Assembly: GCA_027297005.1 (NCBI GenBank)
Contig: JAPUIN010000197.1
Span: 1 to 5,067, forward strand
DNA: 5,067 nucleotides
Direction: 5' to 3'
Source: Acidobacteriota bacterium
GTDB lineage: Bacteria; Acidobacteriota; Polarisedimenticolia; Gp22-AA2
Shown here: piece by piece, positions 1 to 5,043 of the stretch
Layout: every line of letters begins with the position of its first letter
Numbering within the stretch: position 1 is the stretch's first letter
Program-made: the position numbers and the translations under genes
The notes under the pieces: generated by a model
Databases searched by the model: none
What the model was told of the DNA's origin: nothing
What the model saw: only the letters and a program-made list of their open reading frames with translations

Positions 1-154
1 CCGTGTCTCCGAAATCGGGATGACTGTAGGCGACGTGACCGAGGTACGGAAAGATTTCCCAGGACTTTTCCCGGATCTGCGCCCGCGCCCCGACCGGCAG
101 ACCGATCAGGATCACGCCCAAGATGAGCGCTGCCCGTAAGCTGTAACGTCGCAT
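1..154 (-). CDS. Exported, probable outer-membrane beta-barrel protein (5' part only)
   Basis: The reading frame opens at an ATG (complement of 152-154) and runs off the left edge after about 51 codons, so only the N-terminus is visible. Residues 1-25 form a classic Sec signal peptide: MRRYSLR positive start, hydrophobic core rich in Ile/Leu, and an A-R-A cleavage site before Gln26. The mature start reads SWEIFPYLGHVAYS, an aromatic/alternating pattern typical of the first strand of OmpA/OprF-like or other small outer-membrane barrels (Trp-Glu-x-x-Pro-aromatic-x-Gly). A purine-rich GAGAGGG lies just upstream of the start. A promoter-like sequence is found at 220-247 on the same strand. The barrel assignment is inferred from about 25 mature residues; another periplasmic or surface protein remains possible. 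The export prediction is firmer than the family. Confidence 0.6.
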   Translation of the reverse strand, partial: MRRYSLRAALILGVILIGLPVGARAQIREKSWEIFPYLGHVAYSHPDFGDT

Positions 155-219
155 GACCCTCTCTCGAATCCGGCCGCCGACGCCGGTTCCGGCCTGCTTC
201 CTGTGGAAAAGACTTCACA

Positions 220-247
220 CTTTTACAGAAGGTCGTTTACGTGTCAA
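220..247 (-). promoter_or_regulatory. Sigma-70-type promoter for the exported protein
   Basis: Reading the complement, a perfect -35 TTGACA (242-247) is followed after 16 bases by TAAAAG (220-225), a four-of-six match to the -10 consensus. Transcription would begin near 213, leaving a 5' leader of about 58 bases before the ATG at 154. It is the best promoter match in the window; the -10 is imperfect. Confidence 0.5.
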
Positions 248-276
248 GAGCATTATGGGCCGGTTGTGCGTCGGTC

Positions 277-294
277 GCGGGGATTAATCCGCGC
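277..294. promoter_or_regulatory. Candidate operator: 18-bp interrupted palindrome
   Basis: The sequence GCGgGGATTAATCCgCGC is a perfect 10-bp palindrome (GGATTAATCC, 281-290) flanked by one mismatched pair and three more matched pairs. It sits in the divergent gap between the exported-protein gene and fdhD, centred about 73 bases upstream of the predicted minus-strand start of transcription, where an activator or shared regulator could bind. It is AT-rich at its centre in otherwise GC-rich DNA. No regulator is identified. Confidence 0.3.
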
Positions 295-401
295 CTTGAA
301 CACCGGTGCAAACTCACGGGATCCATTAGAATGACGGCGAATTCAGGTGGCCTCGAGGTTCACATCCGGGGGTGCTCTGTGTCCCTCGACCCGGGCCCCT
401 C

Positions 402-409
402 AGAGGAGA
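402..409 (+). promoter_or_regulatory. Ribosome binding site deciding the fdhD GTG start
   Basis: AGAGGAGA contains the GGAG core at 405-408, eight bases before the GTG at 417. It lies downstream of the alternative GTG at 372, so it supports the shorter protein. Confidence 0.75.
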
Positions 410-416
410 TCGCCAG

Positions 417-1229
417 GTGGCTCGCAGCCCGATCGAAACCCGGCCTATCGTGCAATTGAGGGGCACGAACCGGCGCGACGTCGAAGATTGGATCGTCGTC
501 GAGGAGCCGCTGGAGATCCGCGTCCAGGGAGAACCGCTGGCGGTGATCATGCGGACCCCCGGCCACGATATCGAGCTGGCGGCCGGCTTTGCGCTCACCG
601 AGGGTATCGTCCCGAGCGCTGATGCGATCGGGACCATCCGCCACTGCGAGACGGAGGGTCCTTCGCAGGACAATGTGGTCGATATACAGCTGGCACCCGG
701 CGTCGTGTTCGACGCGGAGCGCTTGAGGCGCACCCTCATGGCCAGTGCCGCCTGCGGACTGTGCGGCCGGGCGTCTCTCGAGGCGCTGGCGACCCGGGCC
801 CAGCCGGTCGCCGCGGGGCCGATGATAGACCGGAGGGTGCTCGCGACGCTGCCGGAGCGACTGCGCGCGTCGCAGGAGAGCTTCGGCCGAACCGGCGCCC
901 TGCACGCTGCAGCCCTGTTCGACCGATCGGGAGAGATCATCGCCTGCCGGGAGGACGTCGGCCGGCACAACGCGGTCGACAAGGCGATCGGCAACCGGCT
1001 GATCGCCGCGTCCGGGATCGATGCCGATATCCTCATGGTCTCCGGGCGCACCTCGTTCGAGATCCTCCAGAAATCGGCGGTCGCCGGAATCCCGGTGGTC
1101 GGTGCAATCTCCGGCCCGACCACCCTGGCGATTGACACCGCCCGGGCATTCAACATCACGTTGATCAACTTTCTTCGGGGCGACGGCATGAACATCGCCA
1201 CCGGAGAAGAGCGGGTCGTCGGCACCTGA
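417..1229 (+). CDS. fdhD: Formate dehydrogenase accessory sulfurtransferase FdhD
   Basis: FdhD passes sulfur from the cysteine desulfurase IscS to the molybdenum (or tungsten) bis-pyranopterin cofactor of formate dehydrogenases, which are inactive without it; it acts in the cytoplasm. The 270-residue product has the usual family length. Visible family signatures are the N-terminal EEPLEIRV and TPGHDIELAAGFALTEG (about 29-63), the CxxC pair CGLC (Cys113, Cys116) that carries persulfide in E. coli FdhD, CREDVGRHNAVDKAIG (177-192), VSGRTSFEILQKSA (208-221) and the C-terminal FLRGDGMNIATG (252-263). The start is a GTG at 417, chosen because AGAGGAGA (402-409) sits at ideal spacing; an upstream in-frame GTG at 372 would add 15 unconserved residues and has no comparable ribosome site. 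No formate dehydrogenase or molybdopterin genes are within the window, so the client enzyme is elsewhere. Identification is firm. Confidence 0.96.
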   Translation: MARSPIETRPIVQLRGTNRRDVEDWIVVEEPLEIRVQGEPLAVIMRTPGHDIELAAGFALTEGIVPSADAIGTIRHCETEGPSQDNVVDIQLAPGVVFDAERLRRTLMASAACGLCGRASLEALATRAQPVAAGPMIDRRVLATLPERLRASQESFGRTGALHAAALFDRSGEIIACREDVGRHNAVDKAIGNRLIAASGIDADILMVSGRTSFEILQKSAVAGIPVVGAISGPTTLAIDTARAFNITLINFLRGDGMNIATGEERVVGT

Positions 1230-1230
1230 T

Positions 1231-1245
1231 CGATTCCGCGGATCG
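1231..1245 (+). terminator. Small hairpin after the fdhD stop
   Basis: CGATTC (1231-1236) pairs with GGATCG (1240-1245) through one G-T wobble, with a three-base CGC loop, beginning two bases past the fdhD stop codon. No T-run follows, so it is not a standard intrinsic terminator. It could protect the mRNA 3' end or be chance. Confidence 0.25.
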
Positions 1246-1247
1246 TG

Positions 1248-1253
1248 TAGAAT
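1248..1253 (+). promoter_or_regulatory. Possible -10 element upstream of ispH
   Basis: TAGAAT matches five of six positions of the sigma-70 -10 consensus and lies 65 bases before the ispH start, in the 89-base gap after fdhD. No good -35 is seen at 16-18 bases upstream, so ispH may instead be read through from fdhD. A very similar TAGAATGAC also occurs upstream of fdhD at 327-335. Confidence 0.3.
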
Positions 1254-1302
1254 GACCCGTCCGTCCGACCGGGATCGTCAGCATCTGATAACCGGCACCA
1301 CA

Positions 1303-1310
1303 AGAGAAGG
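1303..1310 (+). promoter_or_regulatory. Ribosome binding site of ispH
   Basis: AGAGAAGG ends eight bases before the ATG at 1319. It supports the long N-terminus of this IspH rather than an internal start nearer the first cluster cysteine. Confidence 0.65.
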
Positions 1311-1318
1311 TTACGATC

Positions 1319-2506
1319 ATGCAGGCAGGTTACTTCCAACGCGGGTTCGGGCTCAAGAGTGAGGTGAAGCCGAGCCTGCGGGCCGACTACCATAGCCGTA
1401 TCATCGAGTCTCTGGAGGCGTCGGACTATCGCCTCGAGGTCGCCGACCTGACCTTTCTCGTGGCCCGGGAGTTCGGATTCTGCTACGGCGTCGAGAGGGC
1501 TGTGGAGTACGCCTACCAGGCCCGCAAGAAGTTTCCGGATCGAACGATTTACCTGACCGGCGAGATCATTCATAACCCGCACGTTAATGCCCGACTGAAA
1601 GAGAAGGGTATCCGGTTCCTGCACGAACCGGGAGGCGGCCCGGGCTTCGGAGTCATTCAGTCGGGTGACGTGGTGATTCTCCCCGCCTTCGGAGTTACGG
1701 TGCAGGAGATGACCAGCCTGCGTGACCGGGGATGCATCCTGGTCGACACCACCTGCGGTTCGGTGCTCAATGTCTGGAAGAACGTCGACCGTTTCTCCGC
1801 CACCGGATTCACCGCGATCATTCACGGCAAGTATGCCCACGAGGAGACCCGCGCGACGGCCTCGCGCACCTCACAGTTCGCCGGCGGCCGCTATCTCGTG
1901 GTGCGCGATCCGCCGGAGGCCGAGCTCGTCTGCGGCTATATTCGCAACGGCGGCGACTCTGACAAGTTCGTGGCCCGGTTCGAAAAGGCCTGTTCGGCCG
2001 GATTCAATCCGGATCTCGATCTGGGGCATATAGGCCTCGCCAACCAGACCACGATGCTCTCATCCGAATCGCTTCGCATCCAGGGGATGATCCGGTCTGC
2101 CCTCACGGATCGATACGGCGAGAAGAACCTGCCGGACAGGTTTCGTTCTTTCGACACGATCTGCAGCGCGACTCAGGATCGGCAGGATGCGATCATCGAA
2201 CTGATCGCCCGTAAACCGGACCTGGTCATCGTCATCGGCGGATACAACAGCAGCAACACCAATCACCTGGCCGCACTCGCCTCCAGGAGCGTGCCGGCCT
2301 ACCATATCGAGGATGCATCTCGCATCGAGTCGGCGCGGTTGATACGCTTCAAGCCGTACGGACAGACGGAAGAGACCCTCGCGAAAGACTGGCTCCCCGG
2401 CGGGCCGGTGACCATCGGCCTCACCGCCGGGGCATCAACCCCCAACAACAAGATCGGCGAGGTGATCGCCACGATCGCCGACCTGCGGGGCGTTCAGACG
2501 CTCTGA
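1319..2506 (+). CDS. ispH: 4-hydroxy-3-methylbut-2-enyl diphosphate reductase, long cyanobacterial/plant-type
   Basis: IspH (LytB) carries out the final step of the MEP pathway, reducing HMBPP to isopentenyl and dimethylallyl diphosphate in the cytoplasm with an oxygen-sensitive [4Fe-4S] cluster. The three cluster cysteines are clear: Cys55 in FGFCYGVERAV, Cys146 in DTTCGSV and Cys282 in DTICSATQDRQDA. The catalytic region is HGKYAHEETRATAS (His174, Glu176), and diphosphate-binding residues lie in GGYNSSNTNHL (307-317) and TAGASTPNN (369-377). At 395 residues it is about 80 longer than the E. coli enzyme. The extra N-terminus (FQRGFGLKSEV, 6-16) and the KYAHEET and IGLANQTTML signatures match the cyanobacterial/plant branch. 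AGAGAAGG supports the ATG. It follows fdhD by 89 bases on the same strand. Function is firm; the subtype comes from recalled family patterns, not an alignment. Confidence 0.97.
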   Translation: MQAGYFQRGFGLKSEVKPSLRADYHSRIIESLEASDYRLEVADLTFLVAREFGFCYGVERAVEYAYQARKKFPDRTIYLTGEIIHNPHVNARLKEKGIRFLHEPGGGPGFGVIQSGDVVILPAFGVTVQEMTSLRDRGCILVDTTCGSVLNVWKNVDRFSATGFTAIIHGKYAHEETRATASRTSQFAGGRYLVVRDPPEAELVCGYIRNGGDSDKFVARFEKACSAGFNPDLDLGHIGLANQTTMLSSESLRIQGMIRSALTDRYGEKNLPDRFRSFDTICSATQDRQDAIIELIARKPDLVIVIGGYNSSNTNHLAALASRSVPAYHIEDASRIESARLIRFKPYGQTEETLAKDWLPGGPVTIGLTAGASTPNNKIGEVIATIADLRGVQTL

Positions 2507-2520
2507 ATCGCCGCCCCCGC
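2485..2520. terminator. Hairpin between convergent ispH and LON-domain gene
   Basis: A perfect inner stem TTCAGA (2493-2498) / TCTGAA (2502-2507) with loop CGC spans the ispH stop codon. It is enclosed by an outer stem GCGGGG (2485-2490) / CCCCGC (2515-2520), with unpaired bases between the two. The structure lies at the junction of two convergent genes only 29 bases apart, so it could end transcription from both sides. Neither strand has a T-run, so it is not a canonical intrinsic terminator. Confidence 0.4.
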
Positions 2521-2535
2521 GGTCACCCCTCCCGA

Positions 2536-3228
2536 TCAGTGCACTTTCCCGTCCGCATCAGCCGCGCCGGTGTTTTTCCGCGCCGATATCTCGCGCCAGC
2601 GTTGACCGAGCAGGTCGACCAGCGACCGGCACCGTTCCCGCACATCGTCCATGGCCAGTAACTCCAGCTTCTTCGACAAATCCATGGTCAGATTCTGGCA
2701 GAGCGTATTGACCGCCGTCTCGAACGGGATATCGCTGTGGACCGCCATCGCCGTCTCCGGCTTGCCGGTCATTTCCTGCCACAGGCCGGCGCAGGCGGTC
2801 AGCAGGCGGTGTTTCTCCGCCTCGATATCGACCCCGTCGCGGTCGAACCGATCCGGTAGGATCCGAACCCGGGCGACCCTGTAGGGACTCTCCTGGACGA
2901 ATTCGACAAGTTCAACCCGCGCAATGCCGCGCAATCTGACATTGAACCGCCCATCCGGGAGCGGCACCGCCGCTTCGATGACACCGGCACCGGCGATCGG
3001 GTAGACCTCCGGCGAACCGCCGTAGGATTCCTCCCATCCCGGCTTCAACAGCGCCATGGCGATGAGCCGATCGGTGGCCAGCGCGTCAATGATCATCTTG
3101 CGGTACCGGGGTTCGAATATGTGCAGCGGAAGTGATGCATGCGGAAAGAAAACCATGTCGGGCAGCGGAAAGACCGGAACCCGGCCGCGATCCGAGAGCA
3201 GTTCCCTGGCCTTTTCGTAAACGCTCAT
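2536..3228 (-). CDS. Stand-alone LON substrate-binding-domain protein
   Basis: This is a 230-residue protein of the family built around the N-terminal (PUA-like) substrate-binding domain of Lon protease. The hallmark is VFPLPDMVFFPHASLPLHIF followed by EPRY (19-42), matching the FPL-xx-VVxFPG-xxLPLHIFEPRY signature; the beta-rich part continues through KPGWEESYGG and YPIAGAGVIEAAVPLPDGRFNVRLRGIARV. The last 90 or so residues look helical, like the Lon N-terminal helical subdomain. There is no Walker A/B ATPase and no Ser-Lys protease dyad, so it is not a protease; the family's role is unsettled, with peptide or protein binding usually assumed. The ATG at 3228 is chosen because GGGAGAG lies just upstream at good spacing; an in-frame TTG 11 codons earlier lacks such support. 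It converges on ispH and diverges from the ferredoxin gene. Family is firm, function open. Confidence 0.9.
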   Translation of the reverse strand: MSVYEKARELLSDRGRVPVFPLPDMVFFPHASLPLHIFEPRYRKMIIDALATDRLIAMALLKPGWEESYGGSPEVYPIAGAGVIEAAVPLPDGRFNVRLRGIARVELVEFVQESPYRVARVRILPDRFDRDGVDIEAEKHRLLTACAGLWQEMTGKPETAMAVHSDIPFETAVNTLCQNLTMDLSKKLELLAMDDVRERCRSLVDLLGQRWREISARKNTGAADADGKVH

Positions 3229-3339
3229 CCGGTGGCTCTCCCAGGTCGACCGCAACTCCAAATCCGGCCGTGCTCACGCGCAAATCCCGCGCCGGCAACC
3301 GCCCGACTCCGGCGCAGGCGTTGTCCGAACCTCGGGCGA

Positions 3340-3345
3340 TATGAT
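3340..3345 (+). promoter_or_regulatory. Possible -10 element upstream of the ferredoxin gene
   Basis: TATGAT matches five of six -10 positions, 29 bases before the TTG start of the ferredoxin gene. The nearest -35-like sequence, TTGTCC (3321-3326), is only 13 bases upstream, too close for a normal sigma-70 promoter, so an activator or another sigma factor may be involved. The gap 3229-3374 shows no convincing promoter for the divergent LON-domain gene. Confidence 0.35.
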
Positions 3346-3374
3346 ACCTTGCAATCTCACTTTCGGGGGACCGG

Positions 3375-3755
3375 TTGAGCCAATACGAACGTCATGTTTT
3401 CGTCTGCACGCATGGCGACTACTGTCCCGGCGAGGGCTCGCTCGAGGTTCATCGTCTGATGAAACAGCAGATCGGCGAACGCGGTCTGGGGAAGACCATT
3501 CGCATCAATAAATCCGGCTGTTTCAGCCAGTGCGGAAATGGCCCGATCGTCGTCGTGTACCCCGAAAACGTCTGGTACGGCGCGGTCGATCTGCATAAGG
3601 CGCGGCGCATCGTCGAGGAACACCTGGTCGGCGGACGTCCGGTCGAAGATCTGAGATACCAGGCCCCACCCGGACCCAATAAGAACCCCGTCCGCATGGC
3701 AGCCATCAAGGCGGCGCGCCATGCGTCGCGATCGAAGGCGCCGCAGATTTCATAA
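3375..3755 (+). CDS. Thioredoxin-fold [2Fe-2S] ferredoxin
   Basis: A 126-residue protein of the thioredoxin-like [2Fe-2S] ferredoxin family (related to NuoE and the Shethna-type proteins), which carries single electrons in the cytoplasm. The four likely cluster ligands are Cys11 and Cys17 (VCTHGDYCPGEGS) and Cys49 and Cys53 (NKSGCFSQCGNGP). These are followed by the conserved VVVYPENVWYGAV (59-71) and VEEHLVGGRPVEDL. After the usual GPNKNP end, the last 20 or so residues form a basic tail (R, K, H rich) that I do not associate with the core fold. The start is a TTG: an in-frame stop lies at 3342, no ATG or GTG occurs between, and the next ATG would remove the first two cysteines. GGGGGA (3365-3370) is a weak, close ribosome site. 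The kinase-like gene begins 13 bases after its stop, suggesting one transcript. Its electron partner is not shown. Confidence 0.92.
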   Translation: MSQYERHVFVCTHGDYCPGEGSLEVHRLMKQQIGERGLGKTIRINKSGCFSQCGNGPIVVVYPENVWYGAVDLHKARRIVEEHLVGGRPVEDLRYQAPPGPNKNPVRMAAIKAARHASRSKAPQIS

Positions 3756-3768
3756 GGCTGTCATCAGG

Positions 3769-4779
3769 ATGAAACCAGCGACCAGGCCACAATGGTTTTC
3801 ACGGTCCGCTCTGATCGGGGCCGCGATCGGGGCCGCCGGCTCGACCACCGCCTTTCTCCTGTTCCCGGCGGGGAGTCTCGCGTTCCGTGCTCTGGGGCTG
3901 GGTGGAGTGATTCTTGCCGGCTACGCCTTCGGCGTGCTCGGCGCGATGAATCGTGACGTAAAGCGCGAGTTGAGCTATGTCCTTCGTCTGCGACAGGAGT
4001 TGCGTCTCAGCCAGGATTACCTGATGGAAGGCGCCACGTCGAGCTCCCTCTCCAGCTATCTTGACATCGCGGCGCCAACCCTGAAGACCTCGCTGCGCGC
4101 ACTCATCGATGGGGTCGAGGCCCTGGCCGGCGACGAGCAACTGACCGGGCCGGCCAGAAGCCGGCTCGAAGAGATCCGCCGGCATTGCACCGCGGTCGAA
4201 TCAGCCGTCGGCCCGCTGGCCGGTTATTCATTGAGCCGCCCGGCGCGCGCGCCGTTCAATCTCAACGGCCTGCTGCGGGAGGCGATCGATCTCTGCCGTC
4301 ACCGCGCCGAGGATAAGAAGATCAGGTTCGAGGAACGCTACAGTGTCATTCCGCCGATCTTCGGGCCGGCCGGTCGCATGAACCTGGCGCTGGTCAACGT
4401 CATCATCAACGCCGTGGAATCGATGCCGTTTGTCGGCGGGACCGTCGAGGTGGAGACGACGCACGTCGATGGCCGCGTGATCGCCCGGATTCGCGATGGC
4501 GGGATCGGCATCCGGCCGGAGCATATGGACCGCATCTACGATCCCTTCTTCACGACCAAGCCGGAAAAGAACAGCGCCGGACTGGGACTATGGGTCACCC
4601 AACAGACGCTCGAGTTGATCGGCGCGACCATCGCCGTCGAGAGCGTCCCTCTCAAGGGGACCGAAGTGGTGCTCGACTTCCCGGCCGCCGCCCCGTTGCG
4701 GGCCGGACGGACCGGGACCACGACCCCCCCCGAGATCGAACGCAATATGGCCGACGAAGTCGATCGGCGAATCGCCTGA
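3769..4779 (+). CDS. Membrane histidine-kinase-like ATPase lacking the phospho-acceptor His
   Basis: This 336-residue protein has two probable membrane helices (about 13-32 and 41-60) with almost no periplasmic loop, a short coiled-coil (61-90), a helical region where a DHp domain should lie (about 85-155), and a HATPase_c domain (about 163-305). The ATPase boxes are well kept: N box VNVIINAVESMP (Asn214), G1 DGGIGI (Asp243), F box YDPFFTTK (257-264) and G2 SAGLGLWVTQQ (269-279). In the DHp region the segment LSSYLDIAAPTLKTSLRALI aligns by eye with the usual GxxAHEINNPLxxI, placing Pro103 at the phosphorylated histidine; no other histidine occurs in that helix. No sensor domain or response-regulator gene is present. 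The ATG at 3769 is preferred (TAAGG, 3753-3757); an ATG at 3721 would overlap the ferredoxin gene and add an arginine-rich stretch. It may bind or hydrolyse ATP, act as a pseudokinase, or use another residue. Confidence 0.85.
   Translation: MKPATRPQWFSRSALIGAAIGAAGSTTAFLLFPAGSLAFRALGLGGVILAGYAFGVLGAMNRDVKRELSYVLRLRQELRLSQDYLMEGATSSSLSSYLDIAAPTLKTSLRALIDGVEALAGDEQLTGPARSRLEEIRRHCTAVESAVGPLAGYSLSRPARAPFNLNGLLREAIDLCRHRAEDKKIRFEERYSVIPPIFGPAGRMNLALVNVIINAVESMPFVGGTVEVETTHVDGRVIARIRDGGIGIRPEHMDRIYDPFFTTKPEKNSAGLGLWVTQQTLELIGATIAVESVPLKGTEVVLDFPAAAPLRAGRTGTTTPPEIERNMADEVDRRIA
3813..3836 (+). repeat. Perfect 12-bp tandem duplication in first membrane helix
   Basis: GATCGGGGCCGC occurs twice in direct tandem. 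Being in frame, it encodes the repeated small-residue stretch IGAA-IGAA inside the first predicted transmembrane helix of the kinase-like protein. It probably reflects replication slippage and could vary between strains. Confidence 0.8.
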
Positions 4780-4784
4780 ATTCC

Positions 4785-4798
4785 GGGCCTAAAAGCCC
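4785..4798. terminator. Very short hairpin between two convergent genes
   Basis: GGGC (4785-4788) and GCCC (4795-4798) flank a six-base A-rich loop, across the nine-base gap between the kinase-like gene and the convergent small gene. The stem is only four pairs and its right arm lies within the small gene. A terminator role is weakly supported. Confidence 0.2.
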
Positions 4799-5043
4799 CT
4801 GCGGGACAGCAGGCTCCTTAACACGTAACCGGCGATCCGCGGATTTTCCTTCAGGCGTCTCATCGAGTAGGCATACCAGTTCGCCCCGTATGGCACGTAC
4901 ACCCGGAGCCGGTGCCCCTCGCGACTGATGATGCCGCGCAACTTCTCGTAGTCGGCGCCGAGGTTCTCGAAGGTCTGGGCCGGGGCCAGGCAACACGCCA
5001 GCGCGATGATCGCCGAGCCGAGAACGAATGGTGATCGCTGCAT
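4789..5043 (-). CDS. Signal peptide joined to a proline-dehydrogenase C-terminal tail
   Basis: An 84-residue product with a good ATG (5043) preceded closely by AGAGGAAGGG. Residues 1-22 look like a Sec signal peptide: MQRSPF, hydrophobic core VLGSAIIALACCLA, then A-P-A before Gln23. Residues about 28-84 resemble the extreme C-terminus of FAD-dependent proline dehydrogenase (PRODH): REGHRLRVYVPYG (41-53), then NWYAYSMRRLKENPRIAGYV (55-74). The Y-x-x-R-R (Tyr59, Arg62, Arg63) and following Glu66 correspond to the last helix of PRODH, where the arginine pair binds the proline carboxylate. The barrel that holds FAD is absent, so it cannot be a working PRODH by itself. It may be a 3' remnant captured by a signal sequence, or a real small periplasmic protein. 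The frame stays open from the ATG to the right window edge (eight codons), so a longer protein is not fully excluded. The homology is from memory of the family. Confidence 0.6.
   Translation of the reverse strand: MQRSPFVLGSAIIALACCLAPAQTFENLGADYEKLRGIISREGHRLRVYVPYGANWYAYSMRRLKENPRIAGYVLRSLLSRRGF

Noticed and set aside
375..405. CTCTG (375-379) could pair with CAGAG (401-405), partly covering the fdhD ribosome site
   Set aside because: Only five pairs around a 21-base loop with weak inner pairing; not enough to call a riboswitch or attenuator.
241..459. A 72-codon plus-strand open frame overlapping the fdhD start
   Set aside because: It has no ribosome site, overlaps fdhD in another frame, and shows no recognisable motif.
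690..705. TGGCAC resembling the -24 half of a sigma-54 promoter inside fdhD
   Set aside because: No TTGC at the required spacing and the site is inside a coding region.
326..1840. A 504-codon open frame on the minus strand opposite fdhD and the 5' half of ispH
   Set aside because: It lies opposite two firmly identified genes, its translation is low-complexity Arg/Ser/Ala/Pro with no recognisable domain, and long antisense open frames are expected in GC-rich coding DNA.
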